From: Sulfurospirillum cavolei
Lineage (GTDB): Bacteria; Campylobacterota; Campylobacteria; Campylobacterales; Sulfurospirillaceae
NCBI RefSeq assembly: GCF_000813325.1
Contig: NZ_BBQE01000002.1
Reading direction: 5' to 3' (one strand)
Length of the DNA: 64,000 nt
In this document: piece after piece, positions 44,383-52,304 of the stretch
Layout: each line of letters starts with the position of its first letter
Numbering within the stretch: position 1 is the first letter of the stretch
Program-made: the position numbers and the translations under genes
Notes under the pieces: model-generated
Told to the model about the DNA's origin: nothing
Database searches by the model: none
The model's input: only the letters and a program-made list of their open reading frames with translations

Positions 44383-45501
44383 TTAAGGATTGACGGTTGC
44401 TTTGTAAACGGCTTTTGCGTTTTGAACGACTTTGATAACCGCTGAACGCGTAGAGTTACCGAGTTCGTCCATAGAGATCACGCCCGAAACGCCCTCAAAA
44501 CCTTTGGTTTTTTTGATTTCGTTATTGACGCAAATATTGTCTTCCGGATTGGCGCAACGATTCATTGCATCTACCATTAAGTTGTAGGCATCTGCACCAA
44601 GGGCGACAAACGAGTTAACTTCTTGTTTACCGGTTTTGGCGGCATACGCTTTGATGAATTCTTTTGAACGTTCTGTCGGAGGAGCACCGTAATCAAAGAA
44701 ATCCGTAAACATGTAGCCTTCAACCGCATCGCCGCCTAAGTCGATAAAGGTTTGATTGGCAACGCCGTCTCCCGAGAACATCGGTTTATTAAGTCCGATT
44801 TGTTTTGCTTGACGAGCAATCATCGAAACTTCAGGGTGATACATCGGCAAGAACATAAAATCAGGGTTGGCCGCTTTGATTTGAGAAACGACGGCTTTAA
44901 AGTCTTTATCGCCGGAGCTCACTTTGATCTCTTTAACGATTTTACCGCCGGCGGCGCTAAATGCGTCTTTGAAAGCTTTGGCAAGGCCCAAAGAGTACAC
45001 TTGCGCTTGATCGACTACGACGACCGCCGTTTTAAGTTTCAAGTCTTTTGCCGCATAGTTGGCAACAACTGCACCTTGGAACGAATCGGTAAAACAAACG
45101 CGGTTAGCAAATTTTTTACCTTCGGTCAATTTGTCGTTCGTTGCAACAGGAGCAATGACCGGAATCTCTTTTTTATCGGCAATAGCCATGACTTGCGCGG
45201 TATTCGTGCTGGTCAATTCGCCGATGATACCGACGACTTTATCGGAACTAATCAAACGCGTCGTTGCGTTGGCAGACTCGACTTTATCGCCTTTCGTGTC
45301 GATCAATACCAATTTGACGGTATCTCCGTTTTTAAGTTTCGGCTGTAACGAATGTGCAAATTCGATACCCTCGTTGCACGTTTGTCCGTATGCGGCAAGC
45401 GGGCCGCTCATCGACATAACGACACCGACGTTAATCTCTTTCGCAAAAGAAGAGCTTGCTAAAAGAAGAGCGGAAGCGGCTAGAACAGATAGTTTTCTCA
45501 T
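44383..45501 (-). CDS. livK: Branched-chain amino acid ABC transporter, periplasmic binding protein
   Basis: Periplasmic receptor of the importer. The 372 residues have a signal peptide (MRKLSVLAASALLLASSSFA), then EINVGVVMSMSGPLAAYGQ, typical of the Leu/Ile/Val-binding fold, with the hinge and second lobe visible at DQAQVYSLGLAKAFKDAF. Alternatively it binds another amino acid or amide; ligand cannot be told from sequence here. ATG with AAGGAG. First gene of livKHMGF. Confidence 0.93.
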   Translation of the reverse strand: MRKLSVLAASALLLASSSFAKEINVGVVMSMSGPLAAYGQTCNEGIEFAHSLQPKLKNGDTVKLVLIDTKGDKVESANATTRLISSDKVVGIIGELTSTNTAQVMAIADKKEIPVIAPVATNDKLTEGKKFANRVCFTDSFQGAVVANYAAKDLKLKTAVVVVDQAQVYSLGLAKAFKDAFSAAGGKIVKEIKVSSGDKDFKAVVSQIKAANPDFMFLPMYHPEVSMIARQAKQIGLNKPMFSGDGVANQTFIDLGGDAVEGYMFTDFFDYGAPPTERSKEFIKAYAAKTGKQEVNSFVALGADAYNLMVDAMNRCANPEDNICVNNEIKKTKGFEGVSGVISMDELGNSTRSAVIKVVQNAKAVYKATVNP

Positions 45502-45605
45502 GTATACTCCTTGTAGTAGTAATCAAACAATATTACAGAAAAGTTACTTAAGCAAGAATCTAAAAGAAGTGAAGTTGTGTATAAAAAATAGACAGTTAAG
45601 AAAAG

Positions 45606-45644
45606 GAGTAAAAAAGAAACTCCGCCTCATAGCGAGGCGAAGTT
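45606..45644 (-). terminator. Terminator of porin 1
   Basis: CGCCTC/GAGGCG core stem extended by AACT/AGTT across one mismatch, followed on the minus strand by TTTCTTTTTT. It lies 13 bases after the porin stop. Confidence 0.8.
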
Positions 45645-45656
45645 ATCAAGGCATGA

Positions 45657-46874
45657 TTAGAATTTGTAGTTAGCTTTTACCCAAACATCATCGCCGTCGC
45701 CGTCTTGACCTTGTTTCTCATATTGAGCGCCAAGGCTGAAACCTTTAAGAGCCGCATCAAATTTGTAAGTACCGTATACTGCTGTTGAAGATACATCTTT
45801 ATCAATACCTGTACCCATTTCAGCTAAAACATAGCGAGCACCGATATTTGCAGCAGCTGTAATGTCATAGTTTAAGTCGATAAGGTAAGATTTTGTATCT
45901 CTATTATAACCGTTCATAGCAATAACAGGGTCGGTATAAAGAAGATCTGCACCGTTACCTAAACCGGAAGCAATAGCATTACCAACAACTGCATCGTCAC
46001 TTACTTGAGAGAAAGCAACCGTTCCGTTGATGCCTTTAAAGCTTAAGCCTGCTTTAACAGCGTATAGATTGATTGTATCGTCTGGTGTACCGGCATTGTC
46101 AAATGCATTGTAGTAATCTTGAACACCTAACGTATAGCCAATCTCGCCTGCTTTTCCTTCATAAAGAGCTTCAACATATGCAATATTTACGTCAATAGTA
46201 TCGAAAGCCTCAGCATAAGCATAAGCACCGGTTAACGTTAAACCCGGAATTGATTTATTAATAGCGGCAAATGTATATACACCGTCATTGATATCTACGT
46301 TAACTGAAGAGTTAGTTGTAACGCTTTTTCGTGTAAACTTACCAACATTACCGTCACGGTCTGTACGAGATTGGAATTTTTGGACGTATCCGGCAATCAA
46401 TGTCGTATTTGGAAGATCCGTATTGATGATCGCAGCACCTTCAAATGCTTCTTTGATAATTCTTGAACCGCTTCCGCTTACAAGAGGCGTATCTAAGAAC
46501 ATACGACCGACCATTGCCGTTGTTTTACCGGCAGAATACGCAAGATAAGACTCAGACAATACAGCACCTGACCCGTACATGTCGCCATTATAATAAGCTT
46601 TGCCATCAGAATCGGCAAATGGAGAAGCACTTCCTTGAGCTGTTAAACCTAAGCTAAAACCGTAAAATGAAGCCGTTTTATAACCAAGCATGATACCCGT
46701 ACTAAAAATATCCGCTCTATCCATACTATCGTCATCGTGTGAAAAATAGTAAGCTTTTAACTCACCGGTTACAGAACCTTGTTTAAATGCGTCAGCCAAT
46801 GTGTCTGCCGCGAAAGAGCTGGATGCTAGACCAGCAACTACCATAGCCGCCAAGCTAAGTTTAGCTAATTTCAT
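45657..46874 (-). CDS. MOMP-like outer-membrane porin 1
   Basis: Outer-membrane channel of the Campylobacter major-outer-membrane-protein type. The 405 residues have a signal peptide ending SSSFAADTLADAFKQG, many short beta strands with alternating hydrophobic residues and a C-terminal phenylalanine (WVKANYKF), the outer-membrane assembly signal. Gene composition is CpG-poor next to its neighbours. It has its own promoter and terminator and is a tandem paralogue of porin 2, with 104 nearly identical bases at the 5' end. Confidence 0.85.
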   Translation of the reverse strand: MKLAKLSLAAMVVAGLASSSFAADTLADAFKQGSVTGELKAYYFSHDDDSMDRADIFSTGIMLGYKTASFYGFSLGLTAQGSASPFADSDGKAYYNGDMYGSGAVLSESYLAYSAGKTTAMVGRMFLDTPLVSGSGSRIIKEAFEGAAIINTDLPNTTLIAGYVQKFQSRTDRDGNVGKFTRKSVTTNSSVNVDINDGVYTFAAINKSIPGLTLTGAYAYAEAFDTIDVNIAYVEALYEGKAGEIGYTLGVQDYYNAFDNAGTPDDTINLYAVKAGLSFKGINGTVAFSQVSDDAVVGNAIASGLGNGADLLYTDPVIAMNGYNRDTKSYLIDLNYDITAAANIGARYVLAEMGTGIDKDVSSTAVYGTYKFDAALKGFSLGAQYEKQGQDGDGDDVWVKANYKF

Positions 46875-46885
46875 ATTTTCTCCTT
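46782..46885. repeat. 104-base direct repeat, copy 1 (5' end of porin 1)
   Basis: Covers the ribosome site, signal peptide and first mature residues of porin 1. I count about two mismatches with copy 2. Confidence 0.85.
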
Positions 46886-46918
46886 GAAAATTTAGATTAC
46901 TAAATGATTACAAAGCGA

Positions 46919-46945
46919 AGTATACAAAAAAAAATAGAAAGTCAA
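46919..46945 (-). promoter_or_regulatory. Promoter of porin 1
   Basis: TTGACT (-35) and TATACT (-10) on the minus strand, 15 bases apart across a T tract, about 45 bases upstream of the ATG. Confidence 0.55.
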
Positions 46946-47002
46946 CTAAAAAAAGTGATGAAAAAGTAAGCTTTTTAAGAAAAATGCAGATTTAAGAAGA
47001 GA

Positions 47003-47026
47003 AACAGCGGTAAAAATACCGCTGTT
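47003..47026 (-). terminator. Terminator of porin 2
   Basis: Perfect 10-bp stem AACAGCGGTA/TACCGCTGTT with a 4-base loop, followed on the minus strand by TCTCTTCTT. Confidence 0.85.
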
Positions 47027-47048
47027 CCACGATTAGGCAACGTATAAA

Positions 47049-48335
47049 TTAGAATTTATAGTTTGCTTTGAACCAGAGCTCTTGCCCATCAATATCTTTT
47101 GACCAATCTTGGTAAGAAAGATCTGCTGAAAGACCTTTAAGTGCGCCTGTAAATGTATAAGTGGTATAAAGATCTGTATAGCCTCTATCTGGCGTAAATT
47201 GGCTAGAATCAACTTTAAGATCTGTATATCTTGCACCGACCAATAAGCCAATTTGACTGAAGTTGTAGTTAGCATCAACAGAATATGCTTTTGAATCTTT
47301 TTCATATGTACCAGTCGTTACTTGCTTTGCTTGTGCAAATGCTGTTTGTGCACCGCCACCTAAGCCGGCACCACCGTCAATACCACCGATACCTGCATCA
47401 TCCGTAATTTCTGTATACGCAACATATGCTTTAAAATCACCATAACCTAGACTTGCTTTTGCACCGTACATTGTACCTGCATCTGAACTAATTGCACTAT
47501 CCCAATCAGCATATTGATAGTTTGCAGCCAAACCGTAGCTAAATTCGCCTGCTTTGCCTGCATATGCTGCCTCTAGGTAATACATATCAACAACATTTAC
47601 AATCTCTGCCCATTGTGCCGTTAAGGTTGTACCCGTAATAGACTTATTAATAGCTAATAATGTATATACATAATCGCCATCATCTAAAGCTTTTGAACCG
47701 GTAAGCCCGAGAGCTTTATTAGCAATTTTAGAGATACTATCGAATTCACCTACATCACCTGAGCTATGAAGACCTATCGTAGAGCTGGTTCTTGCTTGAT
47801 ATTTTGTTACAACACTCGCAACCAATGTTGTTGCAGGAAGATCAGTATTAACGATTGTTGCACCTTCAAATGCTTGTTTGATCATACGTGAACCTGAACC
47901 GTTAACCAATGGTGTAGAAATAAATTGGCGACCGACCGTTGCCGTTGTTTTGCCAAGGTTGTATTGGATATAGGCTTCAGAAAGAACGGCACCTGAACCA
48001 TACATATCGCTTGCAAAGTCTGCTTTAGCATCTTTATCGGCAAACGGTGCATAGCTAGATTGGAGCGTTGCACCCAATTTAAAGCCGTAGAAAGAGTCCG
48101 TTACGTAACCAAGAATGACACCTACATTAAAAATATCGGCATCTTTTGTGCTAGCACTTGTAGGAGTTGTTCCTGATGTTTTTTCTGTTGAATAATCTCT
48201 GTCAAAATACCATGCTCTTAATTCGCCTGATACTTTACCGTTTTTAAATGCGTCAGCCAATGTGTCTGCCGCAAAAGAGCTGGATGCAAGACCAGCAACT
48301 ACCATAGCCGCCAAGCTAAGTTTAGCTAATTTCAT
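47049..48335 (-). CDS. MOMP-like outer-membrane porin 2
   Basis: Paralogue of porin 1 with the same signal peptide and start of the mature chain (ADTLADAFKNGKVSGEL). The 428 residues share repeated strand patterns, conserved blocks such as MYGSGAVLSE and TDLP-TTL, and the C-terminal end LWFKANYKF. Middle loops differ in length and sequence, suggesting different pore or surface properties. Own promoter and terminator. CpG count is very low: 9 in 300 bases (47401-47700). Confidence 0.85.
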   Translation of the reverse strand: MKLAKLSLAAMVVAGLASSSFAADTLADAFKNGKVSGELRAWYFDRDYSTEKTSGTTPTSASTKDADIFNVGVILGYVTDSFYGFKLGATLQSSYAPFADKDAKADFASDMYGSGAVLSEAYIQYNLGKTTATVGRQFISTPLVNGSGSRMIKQAFEGATIVNTDLPATTLVASVVTKYQARTSSTIGLHSSGDVGEFDSISKIANKALGLTGSKALDDGDYVYTLLAINKSITGTTLTAQWAEIVNVVDMYYLEAAYAGKAGEFSYGLAANYQYADWDSAISSDAGTMYGAKASLGYGDFKAYVAYTEITDDAGIGGIDGGAGLGGGAQTAFAQAKQVTTGTYEKDSKAYSVDANYNFSQIGLLVGARYTDLKVDSSQFTPDRGYTDLYTTYTFTGALKGLSADLSYQDWSKDIDGQELWFKANYKF

Positions 48336-48346
48336 ATTTTCTCCTT
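48243..48346. repeat. 104-base direct repeat, copy 2 (5' end of porin 2)
   Basis: Matches copy 1 at 46782-46885, about 1.46 kb away in the same orientation, with about two differences. Confidence 0.85.
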
Positions 48347-48368
48347 TGAATTTTTTGAAGGCGAGATA

Positions 48369-48397
48369 AGTCTATCACAAAAACGAGAAAATTACAA
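48369..48397 (-). promoter_or_regulatory. Promoter of porin 2
   Basis: TTGTAA (-35) and TAGACT (-10) on the minus strand with 17-base spacing, about 35 bases upstream of the ATG. Sequence differs from the porin 1 promoter although the coding starts are nearly identical. Confidence 0.55.
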
Positions 48398-48490
48398 TAA
48401 ATTAGGGGGAAAATGTCACGCAAAGTCCGATTTTCGGCTCACGCGATCAAAAGAATCCAAAGAAAGAGGCATTTAGGCTCTAAAAGAGCG

Positions 48491-48516
48491 TCGGGAAGGC
48501 ATTGTAGCATTCCCGA
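48491..48516 (-). terminator. Hairpin after dctM
   Basis: TCGGGAA/TTCCCGA stem of 7 bp, with further GC pairs inside, 22 bases after the dctM stop. It is not followed by a strong T run. Next to it lies a TTACATGTAA copy (48523-48532). Confidence 0.5.
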
Positions 48517-48522
48517 GCAGTC

Positions 48523-48532
48523 TTACATGTAA
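48523..48532. repeat. TTACATGTAA palindrome copy after dctM
   Basis: Perfect palindrome 5 bases past the dctM stop, between the stop and the hairpin. Confidence 0.85.
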
Positions 48533-48537
48533 AGATT

Positions 48538-49821
48538 TTACATTCCGTACATCAGTTGCGGTAACCACAACGAAATGATCGGGATATACGTGACGATCAG
48601 CAATCCGACGAACAAGACGCCGACCCACGGAAGCGAGGCGACGACAACCTCTTTGAGACTCAGTCCCGTCATACCCGCGGCGACAAAAAGGTTGAGGCCC
48701 ACGGGCGGGGTTATCATACCGATTTCCATGTTGACGACTAAGACGACGCCGAAATGAATCGGATCGATGCCGAGTGCCACGATGAGGGGTAAAAGCAAAG
48801 GAACGGTAATCATAACGATGGAACTCGGTTCCATAAACTGCCCCATCAAGAGCAACAAAACGTTGACGATAACCAAGAACATAATCGGTCCGACGTTCGC
48901 ATCCATAATCAGCTTCGTGATTTGTTGCGGAATCGTCTCGTCGGTTAGAAAGTGCGCAAAAATCATCGCGTTTGCAATAACGAAAAATATCATCGAACTT
49001 GTCAACGCCGACTCTAAGACGATCTTATAGACGTCCTTCATTTTAAGGTCTTTGTAGACAAAAACGGAGACGATGAAGGCGTAAACGGCACTTGCCGCAC
49101 CCGCTTCGGTCGGCGTAAACAAACCGCCGTAAATACCGCCGATAACGATCACGATGAGCATCAACGCCCAAAACGCCTCTTTAAATTTGACCAGTCGTTC
49201 TTTAAAGCTTGCCGGCGTGCCTTTTTTAAAGCCTAAACGCACCGCGCCGACATAGGTCAATCCCATCAACATAAAGCCGATCAAAAGTCCCGGAACGACG
49301 CCCGCCATAAAAAGCTTTCCGATCGAAAGATCCGCCGTAACGCCGTATACGATAAATACGATGGACGGAGGAATCAAAATGCCCAAGCTACCCGAAGTTG
49401 CAATCGTTCCGATGGCGTAGCCTTTGGGATAGCCCGCTTCTTGAATTGCTCCAAACATGACCGAACCGATAGCCGCAACGGTTGCCGGAGAGCTTCCGCT
49501 AACCGCCGCAAAAATCATCGCCGCAAAAATCGCCGAGATCGGAAGACCTCCGGGCAAATGCCCGACGATAGACTTCGCAAACTCGATGATGCGATGTGCC
49601 GCGCCGCCTTTGGAGAGAAACGATCCCGCTAAAATAAACATCGGAATCGCCATCAGCGAATATTTATTGAGCCCGTCGAAGACGTGCGACGTGATGCCCA
49701 TCAAATCCATATCGGTAAAAAAGTACGCCGTTATCAAGGTACTCGACCCTAAGGCTACCGAAACGGGAACGCCCAAAAACATTAAAAGGAAGAGTAAACC
49801 GAAAAGACTAAGCATCAACAT
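48538..49821 (-). CDS. dctM: TRAP transporter large permease (DctM)
   Basis: Main membrane subunit of a TRAP transporter, driven by an ion gradient. The 427 residues are highly hydrophobic, about 12 spans, with family motifs GGAAHRIIEFAKSIVGHLPGGL (split at residue 82), AAVSGSSPATVAAIGSVM, PPSIVFIVYG and TPPVGLNLFVAAG. It overlaps dctQ by 14 bases. Probably carries C4-dicarboxylates, but substrate is set by DctP. Confidence 0.93.
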   Translation of the reverse strand: MLMLSLFGLLFLLMFLGVPVSVALGSSTLITAYFFTDMDLMGITSHVFDGLNKYSLMAIPMFILAGSFLSKGGAAHRIIEFAKSIVGHLPGGLPISAIFAAMIFAAVSGSSPATVAAIGSVMFGAIQEAGYPKGYAIGTIATSGSLGILIPPSIVFIVYGVTADLSIGKLFMAGVVPGLLIGFMLMGLTYVGAVRLGFKKGTPASFKERLVKFKEAFWALMLIVIVIGGIYGGLFTPTEAGAASAVYAFIVSVFVYKDLKMKDVYKIVLESALTSSMIFFVIANAMIFAHFLTDETIPQQITKLIMDANVGPIMFLVIVNVLLLLMGQFMEPSSIVMITVPLLLPLIVALGIDPIHFGVVLVVNMEIGMITPPVGLNLFVAAGMTGLSLKEVVVASLPWVGVLFVGLLIVTYIPIISLWLPQLMYGM

Positions 49822-50374
49822 GTGAGTTTACTCCTCTCATTTCCAAAGAATCGTGAAGCGTTTCAAGTTCGCTGTTGACGATAACTTTGTCGGCATCGGT
49901 CGCGGCGACTTCAAACACTTTTTCTCCGGCACGAAACGCCGCGCCGATAAAGGCAAAAGGTAAAACCAAATGCGGTATCCACATCGGTACGCGCAAATCG
50001 ATGCTCATTTCGCCGAAATCAATCAGCATCAACACCAATTCGTACCCTAGATACGCCATTAGCACAAGATACAAACAACTAAAAAGGTGCGCCGCCATCA
50101 AGATGATTTTTGCCAACATCACGGGCAGTTTTTCCAAAAGCATCGTGACGGAGATATGCACCCCTTTTTTAAAACCGTATGCCGCCCCGAAGAGTGCCGA
50201 CCACATAAAAAGATAGTTGGTCAGCTCTCCCGCCCACGTAATGCTCATATCGAAAAAATAACGTAGCACGACATTGGCGAAGGCAAGAAGAACGCCGAGC
50301 GATATGCCGAACACGGCGATATTTTTATTAATCGCCATGACGCCGAGGTCTAAAATCGTAAAATACTTTTTCAT
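49808..50374 (-). CDS. dctQ: TRAP transporter small permease (DctQ)
   Basis: Small membrane subunit, four spans predicted. The 188 residues include the family-typical WAGELTNYLFMWSALFGAAYGFKKGVHI segment (split near residues 42-70) and a cytoplasmic C-terminal tail with charged residues. It lies 11 bases behind dctP and overlaps dctM. Confidence 0.9.
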   Translation of the reverse strand: MKKYFTILDLGVMAINKNIAVFGISLGVLLAFANVVLRYFFDMSITWAGELTNYLFMWSALFGAAYGFKKGVHISVTMLLEKLPVMLAKIILMAAHLFSCLYLVLMAYLGYELVLMLIDFGEMSIDLRVPMWIPHLVLPFAFIGAAFRAGEKVFEVAATDADKVIVNSELETLHDSLEMRGVNSHVDA

Positions 50375-50385
50375 TGCCTTGCTTT

Positions 50386-51372
50386 CTATTTAGCGGCTTG
50401 CGCTTTTTTGATCAACTCTTCGCCGATTACACCGTAAAATTTAGGATAAATCGCTTCCATCGCTTTTTGCCATGCCGCTTTTTGCTCCGCGTTTAACGTA
50501 TGAATTTTGAGATTGCCGGACGTTTTAGCATACTCTTTGAGTTTTGCCAAGATCGCCTCATCGTCTTCGGACGCAAGTTTGCGCTCATATTCCGTTGCCT
50601 CTTTCATTGCTTGAAGCACCATCGGTTTAAGATCGTTCGGGAATTTTTTCCAGAAACTCTCGCTCATAATGACCAAATAACCCAAATAACCGTGATCTGA
50701 GAGGGTTAAATCGCTTTGAACTTCGTTGAATTTTTTAGTATAAAAATTGGAAAGCGGATTTTCCGCACCGTCGACGACGCCTTGTTGCAATGCGGAATAG
50801 ACTTCCGAAAACGGCAATACTTGCGGATTAGCACCTACAGCTTTAAACTGTGCTTCGAGTACATGTGAACTCATAATACGAAATTTGAGTCCGGAAGCGT
50901 CTTCGGGTTTCAAAAGCGGCTTATTGGCGGAAAGGTGTTTAAATCCGGCATCCCAATAATCCAGTGCGACAAAGCCTTTTGCCGTCACTTTGTCTTTCAA
51001 GATTTTGCCCACTTCGCCGTCGAGAACTTTGTAAAGATGGTCTTTGTCTCTAAACAAAAACGGTAAGTCGAAAAGCTGCATCTCCGGAACGATACTCGTA
51101 AATTTTGAAAAGCTCGGCATCGCAATGTGTGCGTTTCCTAGCTTCAACGCTTTCATCTCTTCGCCGTCTCCGTAAAGTTGTGAGTTAGGGAAAACGACGA
51201 CTTCAACTTTACCGCCTGTGAGTTCGCCGACGCGTTTTGCAAAGAAGTCGGCACCCATACCTTTGGGTGTATTCGGGCTTACGACGTGCGTGAGCTTAAT
51301 CGTATACTCTGCGGCAATCGCAGATGAAACTAAGAGCGTAGCGGCCGCTACCACTTTGAGTAATTTTGTCAT
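50386..51372 (-). CDS. dctP: TRAP transporter substrate-binding protein (DctP)
   Basis: Periplasmic receptor. The 328 residues have a signal peptide (MTKLLKVVAAATLLVSSAIA) and the DctP pattern: THVVSPNTPKG, FPNSQLYGDGEEM, and LKFRIMSSH with the carboxylate-binding arginine, then GAENPLSNFYT with the conserved asparagine. C4-dicarboxylate is the likely ligand, by family. ATG with AGGAG. It is the first gene of dctPQM and is next to a two-component pair that probably controls it. Confidence 0.92.
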   Translation of the reverse strand: MTKLLKVVAAATLLVSSAIAAEYTIKLTHVVSPNTPKGMGADFFAKRVGELTGGKVEVVVFPNSQLYGDGEEMKALKLGNAHIAMPSFSKFTSIVPEMQLFDLPFLFRDKDHLYKVLDGEVGKILKDKVTAKGFVALDYWDAGFKHLSANKPLLKPEDASGLKFRIMSSHVLEAQFKAVGANPQVLPFSEVYSALQQGVVDGAENPLSNFYTKKFNEVQSDLTLSDHGYLGYLVIMSESFWKKFPNDLKPMVLQAMKEATEYERKLASEDDEAILAKLKEYAKTSGNLKIHTLNAEQKAAWQKAMEAIYPKFYGVIGEELIKKAQAAK

Positions 51373-51404
51373 GTCAACTCCTTTATCGATGTATTTCTGT
51401 GTCG

Positions 51405-51410
51405 ATTATA
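51405..51410 (-). promoter_or_regulatory. TATAAT box upstream of dctP
   Basis: TATAAT on the minus strand, 33 bases before the dctP ATG. A TTGACA sits only 11 bases upstream, too close for a normal -35, so activation by a regulator is possible. Confidence 0.45.
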
Positions 51411-51534
51411 GGTGAAAGTTATGTCAAAATTATGTAATAAAAGCGTTAGGATTCGTTCGAAGTCGGATTTTAGGCGTAAAAGTTTCTTTTAGTAACCTTT
51501 GCGCCATATAAAGGCTTTTTATGGTTTTACTAAG

Positions 51535-52209
51535 TTACAATTTGTAACCTATACCTTGAATATTTTTTAAAGTTCCATCAGGAAGTTTCTTTCTTAAGTT
51601 TTTAATCATCAAACGAAGCGCGTTCAAGCTCATATACTCGTTTTCCCACAAATAGGTCTCAATCTCTTCGTACGTGATGATGGAATCTTTTTCCAATAAA
51701 AGTTCGATGAGCTTGGCTTCTTTTTTCGTTAACTCATACGCTTCCGTGCCGTCCGTGATACTCTTTTGCGAAGCGTCGTAATACCAACCCGAGGCGATTT
51801 CTTGCAGATGGCTTTTTTCTTTAGACTGTAAAAATTTTTCCAATGCGTCAAACAATTTCGGTTCGGTAATGGGTTTGACGATGTAGCGTAGTAAAGAGAG
51901 TTCGATAGCTTCTAACATGTAATCGACTTCGGTATACGCCGTGATAATAATCACATGGGCTTTTTCGTCATGTTCGCGAATCTTCTTCACCAAGTCGATG
52001 CCGCCGAGATGGGGCATTTTAATATCGGTAATCACCAAATCGGGTGCATATTTCACGAAAAGCGCATACGCCTCTTCGCCGTCGCTTGCCAAATAGACCT
52101 CTTGAAAAAGCAGGCATAAAAGCTCATAAACGTTTTTGCGTACGCCCACATCGTCTTCGGCATACAAAACGCGGTAACTTGAAAGCTTTTTCATCATTTT
52201 TTCATCCAT
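51535..52209 (-). CDS. OmpR-type response regulator (receiver plus winged helix)
   Basis: The 224 residues hold a receiver (about 11-125) with the acidic pair ED(18-19)D, phosphoacceptor D62 in LVITDIKMP and the conserved Lys in YIVKPIT, and a C-terminal winged-helix domain (about 140-224; ELTKKEAKLIELLLE, then NALRLMIKNLRKKL). It is divergent from the histidine kinase gene and just upstream of dctPQM, so it is likely the dicarboxylate uptake regulator (DctR-like by context). A 15-base palindrome covers its stop. Confidence 0.9.
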   Translation of the reverse strand: MDEKMMKKLSSYRVLYAEDDVGVRKNVYELLCLLFQEVYLASDGEEAYALFVKYAPDLVITDIKMPHLGGIDLVKKIREHDEKAHVIIITAYTEVDYMLEAIELSLLRYIVKPITEPKLFDALEKFLQSKEKSHLQEIASGWYYDASQKSITDGTEAYELTKKEAKLIELLLEKDSIITYEEIETYLWENEYMSLNALRLMIKNLRKKLPDGTLKNIQGIGYKL

Positions 52210-52269
52210 AACCGAACCTTTACGTTTCTTAAAAGAAGAGATACGCTACTCTCTTTCTAAAATTTCTTA

Positions 52270-52285
52270 CTTTTATATTATAGCA
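52270..52285. promoter_or_regulatory. Overlapping divergent -10 boxes of the two-component genes
   Basis: The stretch TTTATATTATAG gives TATTAT on the plus strand (52276-52281, kinase) and TATAAT on the minus strand (52277-52282, regulator). The two promoters share bases, so the genes may compete for polymerase. Confidence 0.5.
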
Positions 52286-52304
52286 GTTGCAACGGGAGTT
52301 TTTT

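Noticed and set aside
44752..45673. Two long plus-strand open frames (about 198 and 204 codons)
   Set aside because: They lie antisense to livK, have no ribosome sites and encode no recognisable motifs; livK has full family sequence and a signal peptide.
51420..51440. TTGACA near the dctP TATAAT as a normal promoter
   Set aside because: Spacing is only 11 bases, not 16-18.
51450..51520. Possible sigma-54 promoter upstream of dctP
   Set aside because: The GG-N10-GC pattern is not exact, and the adjacent regulator is OmpR-type rather than an NtrC-type activator.
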